Notes: generated from the sequence alone by a model not told the origin. A stretch of 64,000 nt of DNA from Streptomyces sp. NBC_01471 (GCF_041438865.1 NZ_CP109450.1:1116001-1180000); one strand, 5' to 3'; positions 53,178 to 62,125 are shown, numbered from the stretch's first letter. Numbers and translations are program-made.

Positions 53178-54443
53178 ATGACAACCGTCATTTGCCCCTA
53201 CTGCTTCGATCGCGCCCCGGCCGCACGGCTGCCGTTCCGCTGCCCGATGCCGACCACCGGGCTACGCGGCGGCGCGCCCTGCGCCGCGGAACGCGACGAC
53301 GCCTGGGCCGAGTTCATGGGACCCGGCACACCCCCGGCGCAGCGGATGCGCGGCCCGGTCTTCCTGCCCTCGCGCACGCTGGGCGGACTGCGCGGCAACG
53401 GCGCACGCGCCTCCTGTCCCGGCTGCGGTGTCTCCACGCACGTAAGGGTCTGCCGCCGCTGTCACAGCGACCTGCCCAGTGACTACTGCGACCAGGACAG
53501 CCGCATCATCGCCCTGGTCGGCGCGAAGGCGTCCGGCAAGAGCACCTACGTCTCCGTGCTCGTCAATGAGCTGCGCAACCGGGTGGGACGTGCCTACAAC
53601 GCGTCGATCGCCGCGATGGGTAGCGACACCCAGCGCCGCGACCGGGAGATGTCGGAGGATCTGTACGACCGGCTGCGTCTGCCCGAGGCCACCCGGCCCG
53701 CCGCCATGGGCTTCAACGACCCGCTGCTCTACCGGCTGAGTCTGCCCCGGCGCGGGCGGCTGGGAGACGGCAGCCGGCACACCGCGCTCGTCTTCTTCGA
53801 CGCCGCGGGTGAGGACCTGAAGAGCGCTGAGGCCATGGACCGTTACACCCACTACCTTGCCGCGGCCGACGGTGTCATTCTGCTCGTGGACCCGCTCCAG
53901 CTCGGCTCCGTACGTGACCAGCTGCCGGTCGGCGAAGGGCCGCCCCTGCCCGCGGTGGAGACGTCCCCGCAGCAGATCGCCGCCGACCTGGCCGCCCAGC
54001 TGCGCGCGCACGGCCGCGGCGGCTCCCGCGGCCGGGTCACCACCCCGATCGCCGTCGCCGTCACCAAGACCGACATGCTTCAGCCATTGCTCGACCCGCA
54101 CTCCCTGCTGCTCCGCAACGCACCGCACAGCGGCGGGCTGGTGAGTGAGCAGGAACGGCTGGCCGTGCACGAGGAGATGCGCTCGCTGATGGAGAGCTGG
54201 GACTCCGGCGCCCTGACGCGGCAACTGGAGCGGGACTTCGCCCAGTTGTCGCTCTTCGGGCTCTCGGCTCTCGGCTCTCCACCGCCCCCGGACGCCCCGG
54301 CCGATGCCCCCAAGTCCGGGCCGCGGCCGCTGCGTATCGAGGATCCGCTGCTGTGGCTGCTCAGCCGGCGCGGTCTCCTCCCCCTCGACAAGCCCGGCAG
54401 GGCCCACGACTCCGGCAAGCCTGTACGGAAGGCCGACGCATGA
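53178..54443 (+). CDS. Zinc-ribbon P-loop GTPase (double-GTPase 1-like)
   Basis: 421 residues. Cys-rich N-terminus (CPYC near residue 6, then SCPGCG and CRRCH around 80-95) likely binds zinc. The GTPase core shows P-loop GAKASGKS (115-122), G3-like FFDAAGED (206-213) and G4 TKTD (296-299). This matches the DO-GTPase1 family described by comparative genomics next to GAP1 proteins. TRAFAC-type GTPases of this kind are predicted switches in bacterial conflict or stress systems. ATGA overlap with the next gene indicates fixed stoichiometry. Confidence 0.82.
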   Translation: MTTVICPYCFDRAPAARLPFRCPMPTTGLRGGAPCAAERDDAWAEFMGPGTPPAQRMRGPVFLPSRTLGGLRGNGARASCPGCGVSTHVRVCRRCHSDLPSDYCDQDSRIIALVGAKASGKSTYVSVLVNELRNRVGRAYNASIAAMGSDTQRRDREMSEDLYDRLRLPEATRPAAMGFNDPLLYRLSLPRRGRLGDGSRHTALVFFDAAGEDLKSAEAMDRYTHYLAAADGVILLVDPLQLGSVRDQLPVGEGPPLPAVETSPQQIAADLAAQLRAHGRGGSRGRVTTPIAVAVTKTDMLQPLLDPHSLLLRNAPHSGGLVSEQERLAVHEEMRSLMESWDSGALTRQLERDFAQLSLFGLSALGSPPPPDAPADAPKSGPRPLRIEDPLLWLLSRRGLLPLDKPGRAHDSGKPVRKADA

Positions 54444-56929
54444 GCCTGGCACAGTTCCACTACACCTCGGCGCCGCCGGGAGCCGATGGTTCGGGGTTCC
54501 GGTTCACAGCGGTGACCCCCGGGATGCCCGAGTCGGTGCTGAGGGAAGCCGAGCAGTTCATCGGCTACGAGCCGCCCCGCAGCGCCCCGCCCCGCCCCAC
54601 CGATGCCGAACTCTCCTCGTTCCCCGAGGCGTTCAGCCACAGTTCACTCGCGGACGGCAGCCGGCTGCTGACCCGTACGGTCTACACCGGAGCCGACTAC
54701 AGCGGGCGATGGGGCAATTTCCACGCCCATGCCGTGCACCTGCCGGCAGGCCCAGAGCTGCCGGGCAGTGCGCTGCCCATCACCGCCTGGCGCTCCCCGC
54801 AATGGGCCACCGGGACCCCGGACGGCGGGGTGCCGGTGCCGCTGGAGGCGCTGCCCGCGCCGGGCCGCTTCGACTGGGACGGGCCTGCGGGATTCGCCAC
54901 CTCGCGCGCCCCGTGGCTCGCGGTGTTCTTCGCCGGTCTGCGGAGGCTGAGCGAGGAGGAATCCGCACCGCAGATCGTGCTCATCGAGCGGGACAGCGCC
55001 GACGTGGCCCGGTGGATCGCGCTGGCCGTCGCCGTACTGCCGCGCGAGAGCGCCCGCCGGCTCACCTTCACCACCTATACGAGGCGACCGCAGCAGGCCC
55101 GGCAGCAGATCATCGGGGTGCTGCCGGACGACGGGCCCGCGCCGGCCCACGACCAGCGCCACCTGGTGCTCGACTGCACCGCCGCGGGCCCCGGCGAGCC
55201 GGCCCGGCAGCAGCCCCCGCAGTCCGAAGCGGACCACTGGGCCGGGATCGCGGCCGAGGTCTGGCTGGGCGGGGCGCCGGACCTGTTCAAGGCAGCGGCG
55301 GCGCTGCCCGGCAGCCCGTTCGACGCGGGCCGCCTCGCCGTCGTCGCACTCCGTTCCGGGATCGCCCTCGGTCCGGGCGGTCGTACCGCAGCCGCCGACT
55401 GGGTGTGCGCCCACCCGGACGCGCTGGACGACACGGAGCTGGCACGACTCACCGAGGCGCTGAGCACACCCGGGACGTCCCGGCTCCCCGCCGAATCACT
55501 GGCCCTGTCCCGGCTGTTCACGGCACTCGCGGGCCGGGCGCCACGCACGGTCACGGCACCGCTCGGGGGCGCCGTACTGACCGACGCGGTCCGCGCCGCC
55601 GTACCCGGGGCTGTCCTTCCGCGGGGTTCCGCGCTCACCGCGGACCTCAGACAGCGCCTCGCCGCCGAGCTCGCTCCCGAACTGCGCACCGGGATCACCG
55701 ACTCATCGCAGGACGTGCCGCGAGCGGTCGAACTGCTGCATATCGCCGACATCCTGGGCCTGGACTGCGCGGATCTGCTGGACAGGACAGCGGGCCGGCT
55801 GTCCCACGCGTTGATCAACGATCCGGACGGCGCGTACACCCCTGTCGTACGTACCGTGCTGGAGGACCGGTTCGAGTTCCGTGCCGCCCTGCTCGGCGAA
55901 CTCGACAGCCTCGCCGCGGACGATCCACCCGCGGTTGCCCGGCTGCTCGCCCGCGTTCCGCTGTCTGTCGCGGGGGTTCAGACCTTGCCCCATCTGCGCA
56001 TGTGCGCGGAGGCACCCGCTGCTCCCGAAGCCGCCGGGAGCGACCGCGTCGCCGTGCTGCATGAGGTGGTCCGGGCAGGCGGGGTCTCTCTGTTCGCCGA
56101 TGCCCGGGTGCTGCGTACTGCCGTACGGCTGGTGTGGGGCGGCGGCGCGATGACGGCGGGCGAAGCACGCCTGCTGCTGGGAGCGACCGGGTCGGACCCC
56201 TTCCGCGCATCCGGAACCTGGTCCGACCTCGTCACGGCCGCGCTCGATGCCCCCGGCGACGACCCCCATTCACCGGATCTCGCGCGCGACGTACTGCGCT
56301 GCTTCCCCGATGAGCTCAATTCGAGGGTACGGGCGGCCCTCCTGCTCCTCGAATTCGCCCGGGACCTCGGTGAAGGGGCGGTCGACAGCGGATGGGCAAA
56401 CCGCGCGGTGGCGCTGCGGGCCGTCGCGGAGCCCGTCGAAGCGGGGGTGCTGGAGCAGGCCTTCGGGGCGGTCGCCAGGCGTCTGCTGTCCCCGGACCCG
56501 CCGGACGGCGAGCTGTACATGCTGATCGACACCGGCGACCCGGAACTCATCGCGGCATACGGCCGCGCCGCGCGGGAGGAGGCCGTCCGAGACCGGCTCC
56601 GGGTGACCCCGGCGTACGTGGCCGACTGCTTCAGCGCCTGGTCCGCACGGCCGCGGGCAAGCCGGGCCTGGGACGAAACGCGGACGTCGCTGCTGGACAA
56701 GGTGCTCAGGCCGGTCGTACGAGCGCTGCCCGATGCGGACATCGCCGCCGTGGAAGAACAGCTGACGCGCGCCGGAGGCGGCTGGGTACGGGAGTTCGGC
56801 GACTGGAACCGGCCCGGGGCCCTCGGCCGTATCGGCCGACGCCTGTCCGGGCGAGGCCGCCGGCCCTCCGTGGACGGCGTGCGCCGGGGCGACGTGGAGC
56901 CGCCGCGCCAGGGCGGCCGGTCAGCGTGA
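54440..56929 (+). CDS. GTPase-associated protein 1 (GAP1)-like protein
   Basis: 829 residues from ATG 54440 in an ATGA overlap. The N-terminal ~130 residues (SLAQFHYTSAPPGADGSGF, DYSGRWGNFHAHAVHL) match the GAP1-N region. The middle (APWLAVFFAGLRRL, VARWIALAVAVLPRESARRLTFTTY) fits GAP1-M, and the long helical remainder fits GAP1-C. The family is known only from genomic association with double-GTPases. It is presumed to be their regulator or scaffold. No catalytic motif is visible. The last residues are basic and run into a GTGA overlap with the second GTPase. Confidence 0.78.
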   Translation: MSLAQFHYTSAPPGADGSGFRFTAVTPGMPESVLREAEQFIGYEPPRSAPPRPTDAELSSFPEAFSHSSLADGSRLLTRTVYTGADYSGRWGNFHAHAVHLPAGPELPGSALPITAWRSPQWATGTPDGGVPVPLEALPAPGRFDWDGPAGFATSRAPWLAVFFAGLRRLSEEESAPQIVLIERDSADVARWIALAVAVLPRESARRLTFTTYTRRPQQARQQIIGVLPDDGPAPAHDQRHLVLDCTAAGPGEPARQQPPQSEADHWAGIAAEVWLGGAPDLFKAAAALPGSPFDAGRLAVVALRSGIALGPGGRTAAADWVCAHPDALDDTELARLTEALSTPGTSRLPAESLALSRLFTALAGRAPRTVTAPLGGAVLTDAVRAAVPGAVLPRGSALTADLRQRLAAELAPELRTGITDSSQDVPRAVELLHIADILGLDCADLLDRTAGRLSHALINDPDGAYTPVVRTVLEDRFEFRAALLGELDSLAADDPPAVARLLARVPLSVAGVQTLPHLRMCAEAPAAPEAAGSDRVAVLHEVVRAGGVSLFADARVLRTAVRLVWGGGAMTAGEARLLLGATGSDPFRASGTWSDLVTAALDAPGDDPHSPDLARDVLRCFPDELNSRVRAALLLLEFARDLGEGAVDSGWANRAVALRAVAEPVEAGVLEQAFGAVARRLLSPDPPDGELYMLIDTGDPELIAAYGRAAREEAVRDRLRVTPAYVADCFSAWSARPRASRAWDETRTSLLDKVLRPVVRALPDADIAAVEEQLTRAGGGWVREFGDWNRPGALGRIGRRLSGRGRRPSVDGVRRGDVEPPRQGGRSA

Positions 56930-58560
56930 TTCTGGTGAACGTGGCCCTGTGGGGCACCGTCGCGGTGGCCGTCCCCCTCTGTCTCGGATACACGCTCTGG
57001 ATGTTCCTGGGGCTCTCCCTGATGACCGCGGGGAACATGCTGGGCCCCCGGCGGGCCGGGGCGCCCGATCCGCGTACCCCGGGCGTCGGTACGGGCGAGC
57101 CCGCGCACCGCGCCTACTGGTCGGGCCAGATGTGGCGGGACGCGCGGGACGCGGCGCGCGGCGGGCTGTTCTCGATCCGGGACCGGCTGACCACCGAGTG
57201 GCTGAGCCGATCGGCCGGGCGGCTCCTGCGGGGACGGCGGCCCGGCACCGGGATCCGCGGTGTGAACAGGTTCACCCGCACGGTGTTGCGGGCCATGGCA
57301 CCGGGAACGGCCGCCGGGGCGGTCCTGGGCGCACTGCTCGCGGCGCTGTTCACCTCACTGGTCCTGCTGGTCTTCGGGGCGCTGCTCGGCCTGACATGGC
57401 TGTCCGCCCTGACGGGTGCGGGGCTCCTGCGCGCTGCGGAACGGCTCTGGAGGCTCGCCAGGGGCATCCGGATGAAGTGCCCGCATCCCGGCTGCTACCT
57501 GCCGTTCCGGCTGGCCGTCCACCTCTGCCCGGACTGCGGCGCCGCCCACCGCGAACTGGAACCCGGCCGGTACGGAGTGCTGTGGCACATCTGCGGCTGC
57601 GGGCGACGGCTGGCCACCAGCACACTCGGCGGCCGGGGCGGCTTCGCCGCGGGCTGTCCGTACTGCGCACAGCGGCTGCCCGAAGCGGTCGGCGGTCTGC
57701 GTGTCGTGCACCTGCCGCTGATCGGCGGATCGTCCTCCGGAAAGACCATGCTGATGGCCGCGATGGTCGCCGGACTGCAGTCCTGGTCACGGCGCAGCGG
57801 GCTGAAGGTCGAGTACGCCTCCTTGACCGACCGCCAGGACGCCGGGGCACTCAGCCGGCAGGTGGACAGCACCGGTTGGGCACGCAAGACACAGGGTGGC
57901 CAGCCCAGGGCTCTCATGCTGCGCGTCGGGTACGGCAGACGGTGGCGCCTGCTGTATCTGTACGACCCGATGGGCGAATCCCTGCGGGACGCCGGCGTGG
58001 TCAGGGAGCAGCAGTACCTGGCCCATGCCGACGGTGTGATCCTGGTGGCCGACGTCCTCGCGGAACCTCACGTCCGGCGCTCGCTGCACGGCGAGGACGC
58101 CGGTCGGGCGGCCGCCGCCCGTCCCGCCGACCAGGGCCCCATGGACACCTACCAGCGGATCACCGGTGAACTCGCGGCGCTCACCGGGCACCGACGGCGG
58201 ATCCCGGTCGCCACGGTGGTCACCAAACGGGATGTGCTGGACAGGACCGCTTCTCTGCCCGTGCCGGGAAGCAGGATCGACAGCTGGCTGGAGAGCATCG
58301 GCCTGGGCGCACTGGTCCGTGGAGTGCGCCACGACTTCGGGGCAGCCCGCTACTGGGCGGTGAGCGCACACGAGGCCACCGGTGCGGGCGCGCTCGACGG
58401 TGAGCAGCGGCGGGCCGCGGAGCCGGTGCTGTGGTTGCTGGCCCGGTCGGGACTCCGCGTCGGGGCGCTCGTCGCCGAAGAGCCCCCGGTGGATCTTCCC
58501 GGACCGCGTGCCGGAGCCGCGACCGGGACTGAGACCGGGACTGAGCGGGTGAAGGGGTGA
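56926..58560 (+). CDS. Membrane-tethered zinc-ribbon GTPase (double-GTPase 2-like)
   Basis: 544 residues from GTG 56926, overlapping the GAP1-like gene by 4 nt. Hydrophobic helices near residues 4-35 and 126-165 anchor it in the membrane. A Cys-rich region follows (CPHPGC, CPDCG, CGCG, CPYC between 185 and 247), then the GTPase core with P-loop GGSSSGKT (267-274), Walker B-like LLYLYDPMGE and G4 TKRD. This layout fits DO-GTPase2. Having one soluble and one membrane GTPase beside GAP1 is the conserved arrangement. It may report envelope events to the soluble partner. Confidence 0.8.
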   Translation: MILVNVALWGTVAVAVPLCLGYTLWMFLGLSLMTAGNMLGPRRAGAPDPRTPGVGTGEPAHRAYWSGQMWRDARDAARGGLFSIRDRLTTEWLSRSAGRLLRGRRPGTGIRGVNRFTRTVLRAMAPGTAAGAVLGALLAALFTSLVLLVFGALLGLTWLSALTGAGLLRAAERLWRLARGIRMKCPHPGCYLPFRLAVHLCPDCGAAHRELEPGRYGVLWHICGCGRRLATSTLGGRGGFAAGCPYCAQRLPEAVGGLRVVHLPLIGGSSSGKTMLMAAMVAGLQSWSRRSGLKVEYASLTDRQDAGALSRQVDSTGWARKTQGGQPRALMLRVGYGRRWRLLYLYDPMGESLRDAGVVREQQYLAHADGVILVADVLAEPHVRRSLHGEDAGRAAAARPADQGPMDTYQRITGELAALTGHRRRIPVATVVTKRDVLDRTASLPVPGSRIDSWLESIGLGALVRGVRHDFGAARYWAVSAHEATGAGALDGEQRRAAEPVLWLLARSGLRVGALVAEEPPVDLPGPRAGAATGTETGTERVKG

Positions 58561-58571
58561 CCGGAGGCAGC

Positions 58572-58703
58572 ATGGGAGTCGTCACACCACATGTGGCCAG
58601 GGGGCGGCGGCTCGCGCTGGCCCTGTTCATCACCGCGACGGTCGTCCCGGTCGCCCTGCTCTCGCTGCTCGCCCGGTACCTCATCACAGGGTTGGGCGGT
58701 TGA
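58572..58703 (+). CDS. Single-pass membrane micropeptide, 43 aa
   Basis: ATG 58572 has a strong GGAGG 5 nt ahead. A GTG at 58557 overlapping the preceding stop is in frame as well. After a basic N-terminus (VARGRR) there is one long hydrophobic helix (LALALFITATVVPVALLSLL), then ARYLITGLGG. Lying between two operon genes and too short for ordinary gene callers, it may be missed elsewhere. It could assist the membrane GTPase. Confidence 0.6.
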   Translation: MGVVTPHVARGRRLALALFITATVVPVALLSLLARYLITGLGG

Positions 58704-58757
58704 CGCACTTCTGCGGCACCTCCGGCAGAAACGACGAAATCGAAGGAAGGACCCGAA

Positions 58758-59444
58758 GTGAGTGACATCCCCGGCGGACCGATGGCAAACCGGCCGGTCC
58801 ACTTCATCTGGCTGCTGGACTGCTCGTACTCCATGCTGGGTGAGAAGATCGGCCAGCTCAACTACGCGATCCGGGAGGCGGTCCCGGAGATGCGTGCCGT
58901 CGCGGACGACAATCCGGCGGCCCAGCTTCTGCTGCGTACGCTCACGTTCTCCACCACCGCTCAGTGGCACCACAAGGACCCGGTACCGGTCGACGACTTC
59001 GTCTGGCAGGACGTACAGGTGGACGGGACAACCAATCTGGGTGAGGCACTGCACGTGGTGGCAGCGGAGCTCCGTACCCCGCCCATGCCGCAGCGTGCGC
59101 TCAAACCGGTGCTGGCACTGGTCTCGGACGGGGTGCCCACCGACGACTGGAAGGCGGGGCTGAAGGCGATCGACGAAACGCCGTGGGGCAGGAAGGCGGT
59201 ACGGGTGGCCATCGCCATCGGAACGGACGCCGACCGGAGCGTGCTGCAGGAGTTCCTCGGCAATCCGGAGCTCCAGCCGCTGGACGCCAACAGCCCCAAG
59301 CAGCTTGCCGCGGCGATCCGTTGGGCCTCGACCGCTGCGGTCAAGGCCGCTTCGCAACCTGTCGCGGGCTCTGCGACCACCAAGGTGACGCAGCCGCCCT
59401 ATGCTCCGCCGGTGCTGGACGACGACGATGACGACGTGTGGTGA
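58758..59444 (+). CDS. vWA domain protein (TerY-like)
   Basis: 228 residues from GTG 58758 (GAAGGAAGG ahead). The MIDAS metal site is intact: DCSYS at residues 21-25, Thr in TTNLGEAL and Asp in SDGVPTDDW. It ends in an acidic run of aspartates (DDDDDDVW). vWA proteins of the TerY group occur with a PP2C phosphatase and a kinase in Ter-type stress modules, which is exactly the next two genes. It probably bridges proteins in a metal-dependent, phosphorylation-controlled way. Confidence 0.9.
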   Translation: MSDIPGGPMANRPVHFIWLLDCSYSMLGEKIGQLNYAIREAVPEMRAVADDNPAAQLLLRTLTFSTTAQWHHKDPVPVDDFVWQDVQVDGTTNLGEALHVVAAELRTPPMPQRALKPVLALVSDGVPTDDWKAGLKAIDETPWGRKAVRVAIAIGTDADRSVLQEFLGNPELQPLDANSPKQLAAAIRWASTAAVKAASQPVAGSATTKVTQPPYAPPVLDDDDDDVW

Positions 59445-60334
59445 GCGAGCCACAGGTGCACGAAGCGGCGGTGCACGAGCCGCCCGTACCGGACTGGACC
59501 ACGCTCACCGGCACCGTCCAGGGCGTGAACAAACCGCGCAACCAGGACTTCCACCACGCCGAAGGACGCGGCACGGCGAAGGAGCCGCTGATCCTCGCGG
59601 TCGCCGACGGCCACGGCTCGGCCGCACACGCGCGGAGCAGCCTCGGTGCGCGGTTCGCGGTGGACACGTTCACCCGTCAGGCGGAGCAGTTCGGCGAACT
59701 CGCCGCCGGCGCGGGCACGGACGGGCCGCCGAGTCTGGCCTGGCTGCTGAACCACGCCCAGTACTCCTTCCCCCGCCGGCTCGTCAGCGCCTGGCGGAAG
59801 GAGGCGCTCGGCAACTGGGAGCGCCTCCAGGAGTCGGAGCAGCGGGCCGACCCGGCAGCCACCGATGAGCAGAAGCTCGTGCTGTACGGCACCACGCTCA
59901 TCGGCGCCGTCCTCACTCCGCAGCTGTTCGCCGCCTGGCAGCTCGGTGACGGCGACCTGACTCTGGTGGGTGACGACGGCCGGGTGGAATCACCGCTGGC
60001 CCCGGTCGAGGCGGAACTGGGCGACGAGACGGAGTCGTTGTGCAGCCGCGACGCCTGGCGTCTGGTGCGGATGCACTGGGCCCCGGTCACCGATCCGTCG
60101 CGCCTGCCCCGGCTCGTCGCCCTCTCCACGGACGGCCTGTCCAAGAGCTTCGCATCGGACCGGGGCTTCACCGAGTTCATGACCGGCCTGGGCGAGCGGC
60201 TGTCCGCGGAGGGCACCGCCCGCGTACGGGAGGTGCTGCCCGAATGGCTGGCGAAGGCAGCACAGTTCTCCGGCGACGACACCACGCTGGTCGCGGCCCG
60301 GCGGTGCCTGCCGCCCCTCGAAGAAGACGGATAA
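59441..60334 (+). CDS. PP2C-family protein phosphatase
   Basis: 297 residues. GTG 59441 overlaps the vWA stop by 4 nt. PP2C motifs are all visible: NKPRNQDFHH, VADGHGS with metal-binding Asp, LVALSTDGLSKSF and SGDDTTLVAA. It lacks extra sensor domains, so it likely counteracts the kinase encoded 10 nt downstream, with the vWA protein as partner or substrate. Confidence 0.92.
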   Translation: MSEPQVHEAAVHEPPVPDWTTLTGTVQGVNKPRNQDFHHAEGRGTAKEPLILAVADGHGSAAHARSSLGARFAVDTFTRQAEQFGELAAGAGTDGPPSLAWLLNHAQYSFPRRLVSAWRKEALGNWERLQESEQRADPAATDEQKLVLYGTTLIGAVLTPQLFAAWQLGDGDLTLVGDDGRVESPLAPVEAELGDETESLCSRDAWRLVRMHWAPVTDPSRLPRLVALSTDGLSKSFASDRGFTEFMTGLGERLSAEGTARVREVLPEWLAKAAQFSGDDTTLVAARRCLPPLEEDG

Positions 60335-60344
60335 CGGAGAGACC

Positions 60345-61688
60345 ATGACGGGAATGCTCGACAACGGCACCCTCCTCACCTCGGACGACGGGGAGGAGGT
60401 GGAGGTCACCGGCATGCTCGGGGCCGGCGGGCAGGGCGAGGTGTACCGGGTGCGGACACACGGCGGCGACAAGGCGCTCAAGTGGTACTACCCGGCGTGC
60501 GCCACCCCCGCACAGCAGGACATCGTGCGACAGCTGGTGGCCCGTGACCTCCACGACGACCGCTTTCTCTGGCCCACGGCGTACGTCGAGGGTGTGAACG
60601 GCGCGTTCGGCTATCTCATGGACGTCCGCCCCGACCGTTTCAAGGGCCTGCCCATGCTGTTCAAGAGGCAGCTGAGCACCACACCGCGCGCGCTGCTGAC
60701 CGCCTGCCTGTACACGGTGGAGGCCTATCAGACGCTGCATTCCCGGGGCATCGCCTACCGGGACATCTCGTGGGGCAACATCTTCTTCGACCCGGTCACC
60801 GGGGACGTCCGGGTGTGCGACAACGACAACGCCGTGGTGGAAGGAGACAGCAGCGGCATCTCCGGGACCATGGAATTCATGGCGCCGGAACTGGTACGCG
60901 GGGACAGCGGTGCGGCGCCCGGCACCCAGAGCGACCTGCACTCCCTCTCGGTGCTGCTGTTCATGTTCCTGATGAACCATCACCCGATGAAAGGCCGCAA
61001 GGAGCTGGCCATCCACTGCCTGGACGAGGCAGCTGAGAAGCGGCTGTACGGCGCGGAGCCGCTGTTCGTCTTCGATCCGCACGACGCCGCCAATGAACCC
61101 GACCCCGTCGAGCAGAGTACCGTTCTCGCGACCTGGGCCGTGGCTCCGCCGTCGCTGCGGGATCTGTTCACGAAGAACTTCACGACCGGACTGCGGGATC
61201 CGGCGGCCCGGGTACGGGAATCGGAGTGGCGGGATGCTCTGCGGGCCGCACTCGACTCGGTGATCGACTGTGCCCACTGCGGCCGGCAGAACATGACCCA
61301 GCCGGCACAGAGCACGGCCGGAGCATGCTGGTCCTGCGGCAGCACGCTGATCCTGCCGCCCCGGCTCGTGCTCACCACTGCCCCGCCGCGCGCGGAGCGG
61401 CACATCCGGCTGCACCGTACCTCGCGGGTGCACATCCACCATCTGCTGCCGGAGCCCGGCCGGCACGACTACAGCGATGACACGCTGGTCGCAGAACTGA
61501 CCGAACACCCGCAGAAACCGGGCAAGTTCGGACTGGCGAACCGTTCGGGCACCCCGTGGACCGGCACCCGCGCGGACGGCACGACCCAGGAGATCGCAGC
61601 GGGGCAGACCGTACCGCTCCGCTCAGGACTCGAACTGGACCTCGGTCATGGAACGACCAGGGCCAAGGCCGTCGTACAGGTGAAATGA
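60345..61688 (+). CDS. Ser/Thr protein kinase with zinc ribbon and C-terminal beta domain (TerY-P triad kinase)
   Basis: 447 residues. Kinase core: Gly-rich loop GAGGQGEVYRV (26-36), Lys46 in ALKWYY, catalytic loop YRDISWGN with Asp140 and Asn145, metal site CDND (158-161) in place of DFG, and MAPEL (179-183). A zinc ribbon (CAHCG...CWSCG) follows, and the end (KFGLANRSGTPWTGTRADGT) resembles an FHA-like sandwich. No membrane helix, unlike PknB-type kinases. It completes a vWA-phosphatase-kinase triad and probably phosphorylates that vWA protein or the GTPase components. Confidence 0.88.
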   Translation: MTGMLDNGTLLTSDDGEEVEVTGMLGAGGQGEVYRVRTHGGDKALKWYYPACATPAQQDIVRQLVARDLHDDRFLWPTAYVEGVNGAFGYLMDVRPDRFKGLPMLFKRQLSTTPRALLTACLYTVEAYQTLHSRGIAYRDISWGNIFFDPVTGDVRVCDNDNAVVEGDSSGISGTMEFMAPELVRGDSGAAPGTQSDLHSLSVLLFMFLMNHHPMKGRKELAIHCLDEAAEKRLYGAEPLFVFDPHDAANEPDPVEQSTVLATWAVAPPSLRDLFTKNFTTGLRDPAARVRESEWRDALRAALDSVIDCAHCGRQNMTQPAQSTAGACWSCGSTLILPPRLVLTTAPPRAERHIRLHRTSRVHIHHLLPEPGRHDYSDDTLVAELTEHPQKPGKFGLANRSGTPWTGTRADGTTQEIAAGQTVPLRSGLELDLGHGTTRAKAVVQVK

Positions 61689-61702
61689 GCCGGGCGGCGG
61701 TT

Positions 61703-61746
61703 CCGGTCACCGCGGGCAGGGCCGCGGTGACCGGACACCGCGGCCC
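61703..61746. terminator. Bidirectional terminator with two mutually exclusive stems
   Basis: Stem A: CCGGTCACCGCGG (61703-61715) pairs perfectly with CCGCGGTGACCGG (61722-61734), loop 6 nt. Stem B: GGGCCGCGGTG (61719-61729) pairs perfectly with CACCGCGGCCC (61736-61746), loop 6 nt. They share the middle arm and cannot form together. The element lies in the 66 bp between the convergent kinase and small-adaptor genes. Confidence 0.8.
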
Positions 61747-61754
61747 TGGCCGGC

Positions 61755-62084
61755 TCACAGTCCGACGACGCGGCCCAGCTCCCTTACGAGCTGCAGTCCC
61801 CCGCTGCCCGTGGCCAGCCCGAGCGAGATGGTCTCCAGGGCCTGCCGGATCCGCCCCTGATCCGTGGGGAGCTGCCCCTGACCGGCCCGCGCCAGCTCGC
61901 CGCGCACCGCCTCGGCTTCCGCGGCAAGCGCGGGGCGGCCTTCGGTACGAAGCTGCTGTACGAGTTCGCCCGCGAGCCGCATCGCTTCGGCCGGGCCCAC
62001 CCCGTGATGGTGGATCTCGATCTTCCCGCCGTCACCGAAGTTGCTGGGCCCGGAGACCCCGCCGTGGAAATTGAACGTGCTCAT
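61755..62084 (-). CDS. Small helical protein with N-terminal amyloid/RHIM-like motif, 109 aa
   Basis: ATG 62084 with AGGAG 7 nt ahead. Residues 4-22 read FNFHGGVSGPSNFGDGGKI, followed by EIHHHG and then three or four helices (EAMRLAGELVQQLRTEG, AEAEAVRGELARAG, RIRQALETISLG). The motif recurs at the C-terminus of the upstream membrane protein and resembles the G-x-V-x-G-P...G-x-I pattern of bacterial amyloid signalling motifs. The helical part resembles small adaptors found beside NLR-like and TRADD-N-type systems. Proposed role: cytosolic adaptor or effector recruited through motif-motif contact. Second gene of a minus-strand pair. Confidence 0.78.
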   Translation of the reverse strand: MSTFNFHGGVSGPSNFGDGGKIEIHHHGVGPAEAMRLAGELVQQLRTEGRPALAAEAEAVRGELARAGQGQLPTDQGRIRQALETISLGLATGSGGLQLVRELGRVVGL

Positions 62085-62125
62085 CCATACTCCTGATCAT
62101 CGAATGCGCCGGTACTTCCGGCGGG

